IMG/VR virus record: IMGVR_UViG_3300023297_000049 | Coordinates: 1 to 33,820 of that record | DNA from: a virus | Length of the DNA: 33,820 nucleotides | Strand: one strand, 5' to 3' | Shown: positions 7,812 to 14,268 of the stretch, one piece after another | How the letters are laid out: each line of letters starts with the position of its first letter | Position numbering within the stretch: position 1 is the first letter of the stretch | Notes under the pieces: model-generated | The model's database searches: none | Seen by the model: only the letters and a program-made list of their open reading frames with translations | Told to the model about the DNA's origin: nothing | Made by a program: the position numbers and the translations under genes

Positions 7812-8159
7812 ATGAAAATTGAAACATTAAAAGAATTATCAAAACTATCTGACCGCATTTTAGACATTGCGGACAAATTCGACGAACTCACCACTTCAGA
7901 CCTTCAGGGCATTATTGGGGCTGTTCTTCTGGACGCTTTCAACCTTGAAAGAATTAAGAAACCCAAACCCACACCCACAGCAGGAGCAGGAAACAAGAAG
8001 AAATTTAATTATGTTGATGAACAGTTTAAAAAAATTGTTCCTTATGATTCTGGATATAAAGCCACGATCAAAATCATGACAACCGCAGGCCATACAAACA
8101 ACATGGATATAACCGTTCCACAACTTAATAAAATCAAATTAATCTTAGCAGGAGAATGA
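7812..8159 (+). CDS. Hypothetical phage protein, 115 aa
   Basis: It starts MKIETLKELSKLSDRILDIA immediately after the previous stop. Residues 1-55 are predicted helical and may be coiled. Residues 55-65 are a Pro/Ala/Gly linker (KPKPTPTAGAG). The remainder (KFNYVDEQFKKIVPYDSGYKATIKIMTTAGH) looks like a small alpha/beta domain. Length, codon use and gene packing are convincing; the function is unknown. Confidence 0.7.
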   Translation: MKIETLKELSKLSDRILDIADKFDELTTSDLQGIIGAVLLDAFNLERIKKPKPTPTAGAGNKKKFNYVDEQFKKIVPYDSGYKATIKIMTTAGHTNNMDITVPQLNKIKLILAGE

Positions 8160-8160
8160 C

Positions 8161-8319
8161 ATGGTAAAAGAAAACTTTCAGAAAATGACAACAATTGAAT
8201 TGTTGCAACATGATAAAGTCTGGGAAAATAACGGCAAATATACCCTGAGATATTTGGTAAATAAGTTAATAAAAGATCGTGAAGAACTTCAAACAATAAT
8301 TGATTCACTCTTAAAATAA
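8161..8319 (+). CDS. Hypothetical small protein, 52 aa
   Basis: ATG at 8161 follows the previous TGA by one base, with AGGAGA just upstream inside that gene. The product starts MVKENFQKMTTIELL and ends TIIDSLLK. It is mostly helical and charged, with no Cys and no known motif. Placement in a compact run of small early genes supports it being real. Confidence 0.6.
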   Translation: MVKENFQKMTTIELLQHDKVWENNGKYTLRYLVNKLIKDREELQTIIDSLLK

Positions 8320-8333
8320 CTGGAGGCCATACC

Positions 8334-8587
8334 ATGACAGAATTAACAAAACAAAATATTTATGACTGGTTAGGCTCTGACAACACCGAAGCCCAAGCCG
8401 TTGAGATCATCCAAGATTTAGCCAATGGGAATTATGATATTGAAGCCCTGAAAAGTGATATCTCAGGATATCAAGATAATTTGAAGCCATAACCCATGAT
8501 GATATTTGTCAAACTTGTGAGACTATCGCTAAAAAATTGAACTTAACTATCGGGGCAAAACATGCACGTTTACAGCAAAGACATTAA
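8334..8587 (+). pseudogene. Frameshifted small gene (about 84 aa if repaired)
   Basis: TGGAGG precedes the ATG at 8334. The frame MTELTKQNIYDWLGSDNTEA stops at TAA 8490-8492 after 52 aa. Directly past the stop, in another frame and with no start codon of its own, the sequence reads FEAITHDDICQTCE, then TIAKKLNLTIGAKHARLQQRH to a TAA at 8585-8587. That text has protein-like composition and a CQTC motif. Adding one T to the TTT at 8480-8482 joins the two parts into one 84-aa frame. It may be a real mutation or a homopolymer sequencing error. The function is unknown; the CxxC pair hints at metal binding. The repaired end overlaps the next gene by 26 bases. Confidence 0.5.
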
Positions 8588-8741
8588 CAATAAAAGAATA
8601 GTTCTAACTGAAGTAAAAGGCATTTGGAAACTGACTGTAATTAATAGATCAAGTAATAATTATACAACATCAAAAGTATATGGAAAGGATGAAAAAAAGG
8701 CCCGGGCAGAATATAAACAGAAAATAAAAGATAATTCTTAA
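8562..8741 (+). CDS. Hypothetical small basic protein, 59 aa
   Basis: The frame begins at ATG 8562 with CGGGG eight bases upstream and ends at TAA 8739-8741. The product starts MHVYSKDINNKRIVLTEVKG and ends KQKIKDNS. It looks like a short beta-hairpin domain (WKLTVINRSSNNYTTSKVYG) followed by a Lys/Glu helix. No family is recognised. It partly overlaps the repaired end of the frameshifted gene before it. Confidence 0.55.
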   Translation: MHVYSKDINNKRIVLTEVKGIWKLTVINRSSNNYTTSKVYGKDEKKARAEYKQKIKDNS

Positions 8742-8748
8742 AAGCTTG

Positions 8749-8776
8749 AGGAAATAAGCGCACCTGCTTATTTCTT
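8749..8776 (+). other. Intergenic hairpin, GAAATAAGC / GCTTATTTC
   Basis: Two perfect 9-bp arms (8751-8759 and 8766-8774) enclose a 6-base loop, and further A-T and G-T pairs can extend the stem. TTAAACTTTTTAATA follows. It resembles a weak terminator or a processing stem between two early genes. A near copy lies after the next gene. Confidence 0.6.
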
Positions 8777-8806
8777 AAACTTTTTAATAATAACAGGAGA
8801 CATAAA

Positions 8807-9232
8807 ATGAAATATACAGAACTAAAAGCAAAGCATTCGGCCGAAGTAAACAACTTCCCCATGGCCTTCTCTTTCTCAGACGATCAGCTTGTTAAGGCTT
8901 TGAAAAAATTAAATGTAAAACGTGAAAACATGGAGGCGGAACTTATGGGCCTTGACGGTGGCGGAATGATCCGAAAAACGGACGTAGAAGCTTTTGACAA
9001 CATGTTTGCAAGACACCGGACAGAACGGGCCGAAGCCTTTAAAGACGACGAATTTTTAATTAATGCGATTAATTACGAACTGGGAAATCATGAATTTATT
9101 ATAACTTATGACCCACAGCCAGTAATTGACGCGCTCAACCTTGATATTGAAGACGAACGGGTTTTGAAATGTTTTTGTATTGCAAGAAAAAAATATCTGG
9201 AATGGCAGGAAGAACACGGCTGTTTTGCATAA
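8807..9232 (+). CDS. DUF7659-like phage protein, 141 aa
   Basis: AGGAGA lies seven bases before the ATG. The product starts MKYTELKAKHSAEVNNFPMAF and continues with FSDDQLVKALKKLNVKRENM, a pattern I associate with a widespread small phage family (Y.ELK..H..EVN.FP..FAFS..Q). Near the C-terminus ERVLKCFCIARKKYLEWQEEHGC is a conserved-looking helix with three Cys in the region. Function is unknown in that family as far as I recall, and the family name is from memory. The gene is flanked on both sides by the repeated hairpin. Confidence 0.7.
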   Translation: MKYTELKAKHSAEVNNFPMAFSFSDDQLVKALKKLNVKRENMEAELMGLDGGGMIRKTDVEAFDNMFARHRTERAEAFKDDEFLINAINYELGNHEFIITYDPQPVIDALNLDIEDERVLKCFCIARKKYLEWQEEHGCFA

Positions 9233-9248
9233 CTTTTTAAACTTTTTA

Positions 9249-9275
9249 GGAAATAGGCTTAAGGGCTTATTTCTT
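9249..9275 (+). other. Second copy of the intergenic hairpin
   Basis: GGAAATAGGC (9249-9258) pairs with GCTTATTTC (9265-9273) around a 6-base loop TTAAGG, with one G-T wobble. Stem length, loop length and sequence match the hairpin at 8749-8776. Here the AACTTTTTA blocks come before the stem rather than after it. Confidence 0.55.
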
Positions 9276-9317
9276 AAGATGTTTAAATAATAATATCAAT
9301 TACTTGAAAGGTGCATT

Positions 9318-9590
9318 ATGAAAACCTACGCAGATTTAGAAACCGCTTTAATGCTCGAATTAAAAATTTGGTTTAAAAGACAGTGCTTGCTTCCTTCTGA
9401 AAGTTTTTATCTTTATTATCAAGAGAAAACATCAGAACATAACGGGGGAATTATTATTTTAGTGGATCCGCCGGCAAATAAAAACTATCGCCTTGCCTCT
9501 GCTGAAAGAATTAACAAAGGCGCAACAATTGAACAGAATTCTAATTACTTCCGCAATTCAATACTTGGTGGACTTCCGGTATTAGGATAA
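9318..9590 (+). CDS. Hypothetical phage protein, 90 aa
   Basis: GAAAGG lies eight bases before the ATG. The product starts MKTYADLETALMLELKIWFK, a helix, followed by a strand-rich part (SFYLYYQEKTSEHNGGIIILV) and a C-terminal NYFRNSILGGLPVLG. There is no membrane segment or known motif. The gene is well separated from its neighbours, with normal codon use for this region. Function is unknown. Confidence 0.65.
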   Translation: MKTYADLETALMLELKIWFKRQCLLPSESFYLYYQEKTSEHNGGIIILVDPPANKNYRLASAERINKGATIEQNSNYFRNSILGGLPVLG

Positions 9591-9624
9591 ACAATTATTA
9601 ATCATTAACAAAGGGATTAAACAA

Positions 9625-9963
9625 ATGAAATTAGATTATAAGTATATTTTAAATCAAACTACTTTAGTAGGGAATGGTGATTGTGGACATTCTTTTTATG
9701 ATTCTATTATTGAAGTATGCCGACTATTGTTTAAAAATGTAACCTACAAAGACGGGCTTATAACTTCTAAAACAAAACTTGGAAAACTCCGTATTATTTG
9801 CAGCTTTAACGAGCCTAAAGTATATATTGATATTTCTAATTGTTGGTGTCAAGAAAGTCAGTTAAATTCTTCAAATATAAGATTTTTAAATTATGAATCT
9901 TGTTGCAACTTCCTGGACGGAGTAAAGGACCTTGAAGATATTATTGTTAAAAACGAAGGATAA
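9625..9963 (+). CDS. Hypothetical Cys-containing phage protein, 112 aa
   Basis: AAAGGG precedes the ATG. The product starts MKLDYKYILNQTTLVGNGD and has Cys in CGHSFYDSIIEVC, IIC, CWC and CC contexts, seven in total. The scattering does not match a standard zinc finger. Alternating hydrophobic residues (LGKLRIICSFNEPKVYIDIS) suggest a beta-rich fold. It is AT-rich like its neighbours. I do not recognise a family. Confidence 0.6.
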   Translation: MKLDYKYILNQTTLVGNGDCGHSFYDSIIEVCRLLFKNVTYKDGLITSKTKLGKLRIICSFNEPKVYIDISNCWCQESQLNSSNIRFLNYESCCNFLDGVKDLEDIIVKNEG

Positions 9964-9989
9964 TAAACAATTAAACAGGAGCTAAAAAC

Positions 9990-10196
9990 ATGAAAAAATT
10001 TAACACTATAAACACAAAAGAACAAAATAATATAATTTATGACCTTTGTTTGTTACATGATAAGTTAAACGAAATTAAAAGGAGCGACAAGCTATTAACG
10101 CCAGCCGTTGAAAAGCTTATTATTGACATGCAGAATGAAATTAAAGATAGAATCCGCCTTGCAGCAAGATTAATAAAAGAACTTAACGCCAAATAA
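9990..10196 (+). CDS. Hypothetical helical protein, 68 aa
   Basis: AGGAG lies nine bases before the ATG. The product (MKKFNTINTKEQNNIIYDLC to ARLIKELNAK) is almost entirely predicted helix with a regular hydrophobic pattern, suggesting a small helical hairpin or coiled coil. No catalytic or metal-binding residues stand out. Function is unknown. Confidence 0.6.
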   Translation: MKKFNTINTKEQNNIIYDLCLLHDKLNEIKRSDKLLTPAVEKLIIDMQNEIKDRIRLAARLIKELNAK

Positions 10197-10219
10197 ACAA
10201 TTAACTCGGAGGCTTAAAA

Positions 10220-10312
10220 ATGAAAACCTGCACCTTGTCAGAAGAGACACAAAAAGAGCTTTACGACGTATTAGTACAAATTGAAAAAATACGGAGAGTT
10301 GAACACATTTAA
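10220..10312 (+). CDS. Hypothetical very small protein, 30 aa
   Basis: CGGAGG lies eight bases before the ATG at 10220, and the frame closes at TAA 10310-10312. The product is a single helix-like peptide starting MKTCTLSEETQKELYDVLVQ and ending RRVEHI. The strong ribosome site and its place in a run of similar small genes support it. The short length leaves it uncertain. Confidence 0.45.
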   Translation: MKTCTLSEETQKELYDVLVQIEKIRRVEHI

Positions 10313-10339
10313 CTATAAAATCATACGAGAGGACAAGCC

Positions 10340-10637
10340 ATGGCCGATACAGCTAAAGTTATTTTAATCGAGGGAAACCCACATAATAAAATTCCCAGGT
10401 GGATCAATTGCAGTTTGCAGAACTTCAGACAATGAGTATTGGGCGCATATCGAAGTAAATCACAAAGACGGGCCAAACGGTCAGATCCTTGAAGACGATC
10501 ACCGGCAGAGCAAGAACGGGGAAGTCGTCACAAGCCGGGTTGATTACAACTATCCTCATACAGACATTCCGGCCATTCAGTACCATGAAAACATAAACCA
10601 CATAGCCGTCCGGATCAAGACGAAAGGAGGCAAGTAG
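10340..10637 (+). pseudogene. Frameshifted conserved-type phage gene (98 aa if repaired)
   Basis: GAGAGG lies before the ATG at 10340. The frame MADTAKVILIEGNPHNKI ends at TGA 10433-10435. Another frame carries clear protein text from about 10392: FPGGSIAVCRTSDNEYWAHI, then EVNHKDGPNGQILEDDHRQS, up to HIAVRIKTKGGK and a TAG at 10635-10637. Removing one A from AAAA at 10388-10391 fuses them into one 98-aa protein that ends just before the next gene (TAGTATG). The repaired protein looks beta-rich, with conserved-looking PGGSIAV and EYWAHIEV. The cause is a one-base insertion, a sequencing error, or less likely +1 recoding at CCCA. Function is unknown. Confidence 0.6.
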
Positions 10638-10638
10638 T

Positions 10639-11247
10639 ATGGACACGATAACCAGAAAATATAATCTTTACCAGTATCAGGAGCTTTCAGAACAGGCCAA
10701 ACAGAAGGTGCAGCAGATGTTTGGCGAGGATCCGATTGATGAAACGAGCATGCTGACAGAAGACTTTAAAATGTTACTTGAACAGGATAACCCGTATTTT
10801 ACAAACCCAGAATTTCAGTGGAGTTTGGGCCATTGCCAGGGAGACGGATTGAGCTTTTCCTGTGATGTTGATGTTTTAGCGTTTGTAAAGGCAGAACTGG
10901 AAAGCATTAAAAAACCTAGTGTGCAGAATGTGATTTCTAACTATTTAACAATCAGGTCAACGGGGAATAAAGGCCGATATTGTTACGCATCAAAGAACGA
11001 TATTGATTTTGATTTTGAGACAGATGTCGGTGGGAACATAGAGCAGGTTTTTGATTCTGTAATTAAAGCCGTACAGGATAAGTATATGGATCTTTGTGCT
11101 AAATTCGAGAAAAGCGGTTATGAGCAATATGCTTACAGGTATTCCGACGAGAACGCACAGGAAATGTCTGAGGGGAATGATTACACTTACCTTGAAGACG
11201 GAACGATGTTTAACAAAGAGGAAGGAGATACACCGAGCAATGGTTGA
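10639..11247 (+). CDS. Conserved phage-type protein with YQYQELSEQAKQKV start, 202 aa
   Basis: AAGGAGG lies twelve bases before the ATG. The N-terminus YNLYQYQELSEQAKQKVQQM and the downstream SLGHCQGDGLSFSCDVD match a pattern I recall from many phage and plasmid proteins: an opening Y.f.ELSe.AK.k. followed by a W..S.GdGaSF element. Those proteins are small, acidic and of unknown function. The C-terminal third is Asp/Glu/Tyr-rich (YRYSDENAQEMSEGNDYTYL), and the whole protein is strongly acidic. Acidic early phage proteins sometimes mimic DNA; that is only a thought here. The end overlaps the next small gene by eight bases. Confidence 0.7.
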   Translation: MDTITRKYNLYQYQELSEQAKQKVQQMFGEDPIDETSMLTEDFKMLLEQDNPYFTNPEFQWSLGHCQGDGLSFSCDVDVLAFVKAELESIKKPSVQNVISNYLTIRSTGNKGRYCYASKNDIDFDFETDVGGNIEQVFDSVIKAVQDKYMDLCAKFEKSGYEQYAYRYSDENAQEMSEGNDYTYLEDGTMFNKEEGDTPSNG

Positions 11248-11413
11248 ATATACAACAGTACCCATGGACGACGGGACGGACGATTTTATTTTGCAGTGTA
11301 ACAACTGCGGAGCATTTAAACTGAATGCAGGAAGTGGATCCGAAATCGAACACCACAAGACCTGCAAACCTAACGACGATGACTGGACGGAAGGAGCAGG
11401 CGAGTCATGGTAA
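11240..11413 (+). CDS. Small putative zinc-binding protein, 57 aa
   Basis: ATG at 11240 overlaps the end of the previous gene, with GGAGA thirteen bases upstream. The product starts MVEYTTVPMDDGTDDFILQ and then has CNNCGAF, followed about 15 residues later by HHKTC. This CxxC...HxxxC layout (Cys20, Cys23, His, Cys) could bind one zinc. It is acidic at both ends (NDDDWTEGAGESW). An alternative start is the Met at position 9. Small zinc proteins of this kind are frequent in phage early regions. No family was assigned. Confidence 0.6.
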   Translation: MVEYTTVPMDDGTDDFILQCNNCGAFKLNAGSGSEIEHHKTCKPNDDDWTEGAGESW

Positions 11414-11463
11414 AGAAGTAAACAGAGACATTAACCCATAATTTTAAAAACGGAGACAGTATC

Positions 11464-12048
11464 ATGGCACAAAAAAAAGTAGTTAAATCACCAGCGATCA
11501 AAATCCAATTTATGAACCTTATTTTAGTGGGAGATTCCCCGTTGGTTTGTCATGCTTGGAGCGAAAAGGCAAAGAAAATAATGGCAGACGACCAGGACCC
11601 CGAAAAGGTCAAGCCTCCAAGAACAAAAAGAGACAAAATAGCAGAATATCAGGCGAGCATGTATCATCTTCCGAACGGAAAACATGGTTTCCCGTCAATT
11701 GCTTTTAAATCTTCCGCCGTCCGAGCAGCAAAGAACGTGGAAGGGATGACCATGGCCGACACCAGAAACGCTTTTCATGTTCAGGGGGAACTGGTAGAGA
11801 TAAAAGGAAAACCGGAAATGCGTGAGGATATGATCCGCGTTAAAACTGGCGGAGCAGATTTGCGCTATCGTGGAGGTTTTAACGAATGGGAGGTTGAGAT
11901 TACCGTCCGGTTTAATTCTTCAGTTATTAGCGCAGAAAAGATTGTGAACCTGTTTAATCTTGCAGGGTTTGGCGTAGGTGTTGGAGAATACAGACCAGAA
12001 AAAAACGGATCTTGGGGCTTATTTCATGTTAAAACGGAGAAGGAATAA
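11464..12048 (+). CDS. Conserved phage protein of unknown function, 194 aa
   Basis: CGGAGA lies nine bases before the ATG. The product has a layout I recognise from many phage genomes but cannot name: GDSPLVCHAWSEKAKKIM near the N-terminus, EYQASMYHLPNGKHGFPSIA in the middle with a following AFKSSAVRAA, and a C-terminal Gly-rich segment ISAEKIVNLFNLAGFGVGVG followed by EYRPEKNGSWGLFHV. It is intact and of typical length. It is coupled to the next gene by a one-base TAATG overlap, and the two may work together. No catalytic motif is evident. Confidence 0.7.
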   Translation: MAQKKVVKSPAIKIQFMNLILVGDSPLVCHAWSEKAKKIMADDQDPEKVKPPRTKRDKIAEYQASMYHLPNGKHGFPSIAFKSSAVRAAKNVEGMTMADTRNAFHVQGELVEIKGKPEMREDMIRVKTGGADLRYRGGFNEWEVEITVRFNSSVISAEKIVNLFNLAGFGVGVGEYRPEKNGSWGLFHVKTEKE

Positions 12049-12494
12049 TGGAATATGACTGGAAATACGGCTCAAGAATCTCCGGTAATGCGAGTGTTGT
12101 TGGCGGTCAGATTGAATCTATACGTCAAAAAAAGGGCGGTTTTGTTGGTGCTAGAGACGTTTTGCAGAGTGCAAAGAGAAAAACATCTCCCCTGCACGAA
12201 TATTTTGAATGGGACGATGGTTTGGCTGCTGATGAATATCGGTTAGTTCAGGCAAGAGAATTGCTGCGAGCTATTGTTATTGTCAGGGAAGATGTTACTG
12301 TTCGAGGATTTGTAAACGTCCAAATTGAAGACGATCTAACTTATACCAGTATTGACTTTGCTTTGTCAGATGCGGAGTTGAGGTTACAAGTTATAAATAA
12401 AGCAAAAAAAGAAATGATATCATGGCATCAAAGGTATAAAGATTTAGTAGAGTTTAATCCCATTCATGAAGCTATTGCGAGGTTTGCAGACTAG
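12048..12494 (+). CDS. Conserved phage protein with SPLHEYFEWDD motif, 148 aa
   Basis: The ATG overlaps the previous TAA (TAATG), with AAGGA seven bases upstream. The central GGFVGARDVLQSAKRKTSPL, followed by HEYFEWDDGLAADEYRLVQA and RELLRAIVIV, is a pattern seen in many phage proteins of unknown function. The C-terminal half is helical and contains KKEMISWHQRYKDLVEF. The TAG stop at 12492-12494 lies at the first bases of the G-rich pentamer tract, so the tract abuts the gene without intruding into it. Confidence 0.7.
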   Translation: MEYDWKYGSRISGNASVVGGQIESIRQKKGGFVGARDVLQSAKRKTSPLHEYFEWDDGLAADEYRLVQARELLRAIVIVREDVTVRGFVNVQIEDDLTYTSIDFALSDAELRLQVINKAKKEMISWHQRYKDLVEFNPIHEAIARFAD

Positions 12495-12807
12495 GCAGGC
12501 GTGGACTGGCGGGGCGGGGCATGGTCAGGCCCGGCGCGGAATGGCTTGGCAGGCATGGCCAGGCGCGGTGAGGCAAGGCGAGGTGAGTGGGGCGAGGCAT
12601 GGCAGGCGTGGTCAGGTCTGGTTTGGCATCGCTGGGCGAGGCGAGGTATGGCGGGGCAGGCTGGGCGCGGCAAGGTTCGGCGGGGAGAGGCAAGGCGTGG
12701 CAGGGCAGGGCAGGTTAGGCGTGGCGAGGCAGGGCAGGGCACGGCAGGCTAGGCGTGGCGAGGTTTGGCTTTGCAAGGTCAGGCATGGCAGGGCGAGGCA
12801 GGCAGGG
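12493..12807 (+). repeat. G-rich pentamer tract (GGNNN)n with GGCA resets every ten units
   Basis: GG occurs every five bases for 315 bp with few breaks; the commonest units are GGCGA, GGCAG, GGCGT and GGCAT. The register is shortened by a GGCA tetramer at 12494, 12548, 12601, 12655, 12709, 12743 and 12797. Between these resets lie ten pentamers in four intervals (12498, 12605, 12659, 12747), a ten-unit interval with one base missing (12552), and a six-pentamer interval (12713). The complete unit is thus 54 nt. The three variable bases differ between units, so they are not simple recent copies. It lies between a phage gene and the ribosome site of the serine recombinase. The strand is very G-rich and could form two-layer G-quadruplexes or R-loops. 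All long frames through it are Gly/Arg/Ala/Trp/Gln low-complexity and have no ribosome site. Confidence 0.9.
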
Positions 12808-12833
12808 AAATCTATAACGAAAGGAGGAACAAA

Positions 12834-13535
12834 GTGACTAATGCAATTATTTACGCGAGGTTTTCTCCGCGCAGAAACGCTGAAACTTCAGACTCAAACG
12901 AGATCCAGAAGGCATATTGTGAACAGCATGCTCATGACAAAAAATACACTGTGGCCGGTTTTCATGAGGACAAGGCCCTTTCCGGATCCGACGCAGATCG
13001 TCCGGCTTTGTGGGCCGCCCTGGAGCAATTAGAAAAGGGCTCCGTCTTGCTGGTTTATAAGCTCGACAGACTGGCCAGAAACGTCTATCTGATGGAATTA
13101 ATAAAGCAGGCAGTGAAAACCTGCGGCGCAAGGATTGAAGCCGTTGAGGGCGATGTTGAAGGCGATACGGCTGAATCTGTGCTGATTAGACAGATACTTT
13201 CTAGTATATCGGAGTATGAACGCAAGATCATAGCCTTAAGGACTAAATTTGCAATGCAGCAACATCAGCGAAACGGAAAGAGAATGGGTAGGTTTCCGCC
13301 TTATGGTTTCCAGATCGATCCGGAAGACAATACCATGCTCATCCCGGTTGAACTAGAGCAAAAGGCAATCGTCCGGATCTGGGCGATGAAGGCCGAAGGA
13401 TATGAGACTATGCAGATTGCCAGAAAGATGAACCATGAGAAGTTGCATAAGACCCGGAACGGAAATCGCTGGGCCAGAAAACAAATTGATAAAATCTTAA
13501 GTAATCACAAACAAATAAAAGGAGACAGTAAATGA
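12834..13535 (+). CDS. Short serine recombinase (resolvase/invertase family)
   Basis: The 233-aa product starts at GTG 12834, chosen because AAGGAGG lies six bases upstream; a longer in-frame start would lie inside the G-rich tract. The resolvase fold is clear: NAIIYARFSPRR with Arg9 and nucleophile Ser11, the DKALSGSDADRPAL segment, VYKLDRLARN with Arg79 and Arg82, and the helix QILSSISEYERKIIALRTKF. It is followed by a recombinase DNA-binding segment (RMGRFPPYGFQIDPED to NGNRWARKQIDKIL, residues 150-222). It lacks the long zinc-ribbon/coiled-coil end of large serine integrases, which are usually over 450 aa. It may therefore resolve dimers, invert DNA or act on a local site rather than integrate. 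It overlaps the next gene by four bases (ATGA). Confidence 0.85.
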   Translation: MTNAIIYARFSPRRNAETSDSNEIQKAYCEQHAHDKKYTVAGFHEDKALSGSDADRPALWAALEQLEKGSVLLVYKLDRLARNVYLMELIKQAVKTCGARIEAVEGDVEGDTAESVLIRQILSSISEYERKIIALRTKFAMQQHQRNGKRMGRFPPYGFQIDPEDNTMLIPVELEQKAIVRIWAMKAEGYETMQIARKMNHEKLHKTRNGNRWARKQIDKILSNHKQIKGDSK

Positions 13536-14125
13536 ACAAGAATCCAATAGATAGTTCAGTAATTGCAAAAAGGCTAGCAACTGCGCTGGACAGAACTCAA
13601 AAGGATATTGAATCCTATTTTGACCGGGTTAAACAGGGGGCAACTGATATTATCCGGGAGAATGTAGCCGACGCAATAAGGAGTAAAACCTTGACAGAAG
13701 ATATCGCAAAGCATGTCGATAAAAATGTTTCTTTTGTTGTCGCTAAACACTTCAGGCAAAAGGACTTCAAAGGGGATCTTGACAGGAAAATTGAATCTAT
13801 TGTTGGAGAAGAATTCAGCGCTTTTATTAATAAGTCTGTAAAGGAGGTTTTTGAGGACTATTTCCGTGAGAACATCAGGGTTATGATACAGGACTCAATA
13901 GAAAAACAAACAGACTATGTTATTGAGACGACTAAAAAGATTGCCTTAACAACTTTTACTGACGCTATATCGACAAGAGTTAAAGAGCAGTTTAATGATG
14001 TGGCTTGTAAACATGTCATTACAAAAAAGATCGACGAGCTGATGGGAGCTCTTGGGAAAAGTCACGTTAAGCGGCTTTTAGAGACTGAGCTTGAGCACAG
14101 GGAAGGGGAAAGCGACAAGCATTAA
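13532..14125 (+). CDS. Hypothetical long-helical protein, 197 aa
   Basis: GGAGAC precedes an ATG that overlaps the recombinase stop, so the two are probably co-translated. The product (MNKNPIDSSVIAKRLATALD onward) is almost wholly predicted helix with regular hydrophobic spacing and many charged residues, and contains repeated stretches such as RENVADAIRSKTLTEDIAK and FRENIRVMIQDSIEKQ. It has no membrane segment or catalytic motif. A rod or scaffold, or a partner of the recombinase, is possible by context. It is the last gene of the rightward operon. Confidence 0.65.
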   Translation: MNKNPIDSSVIAKRLATALDRTQKDIESYFDRVKQGATDIIRENVADAIRSKTLTEDIAKHVDKNVSFVVAKHFRQKDFKGDLDRKIESIVGEEFSAFINKSVKEVFEDYFRENIRVMIQDSIEKQTDYVIETTKKIALTTFTDAISTRVKEQFNDVACKHVITKKIDELMGALGKSHVKRLLETELEHREGESDKH

Positions 14126-14139
14126 TATTTTTGTTCCCT

Positions 14140-14268
14140 CTATACTTACACTACTCATACACCATTGTGGTGTATGCAGTGGTGTATCTGTATCCTGCCG
14201 TTTTTGCATGGTTTTCCTTCCAGACACACCATTACCTACACCTATACTTACACTACGACTTACACTAC
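14140..14268. repeat. 15-bp direct repeats in the convergent junction
   Basis: CTATACTTACACTAC occurs at 14140-14154 and 14242-14256, and TTACACTAC appears again at 14260-14268. ACACCATT is also present twice (near 14158 and 14226). The 142-bp gap between the convergent operons holds no gene. Function is unknown; recombinase sites and terminators are the main options. Confidence 0.6.
14156..14176. other. Inverted repeat CATACACCA-TTG-TGGTGTATG
   Basis: Perfect 9-bp arms surround a 3-base centre, between the ends of the rightward and leftward operons. It could act as a terminator stem for either operon, but there is no T-run directly after it. It could also be a recombinase-binding site for the serine recombinase 600 bp away. 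The sequence alone does not decide. Confidence 0.5.

Noticed and set aside
11096-11239. Upstream extension of the 57-aa zinc-type protein
   Set aside because: It would overlap most of the 202-aa gene in another frame with basic, non-conserved-looking text. The start at 11240 fits the gene boundary.
12493-12807. CRISPR array
   Set aside because: The tract has no alternating conserved repeats and unique spacers. Its units are 5-nt with 54-nt phasing and the variable bases are not spacer-like. The Cas4-like nuclease has no other cas genes nearby.
12765-12833. Longer N-terminus for the serine recombinase starting inside the tract
   Set aside because: The GTG at 12834 has AAGGAGG at ideal spacing and begins at the conserved resolvase strand; the extra residues are translated repeat.
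12466-12837. Long open frames through the G-rich tract in several frames on both strands
   Set aside because: They are a by-product of GGNNN units, which rarely form stop codons. The products are Gly/Arg/Ala/Trp/Gln low-complexity, start inside the preceding gene or the tract, and have no ribosome site.
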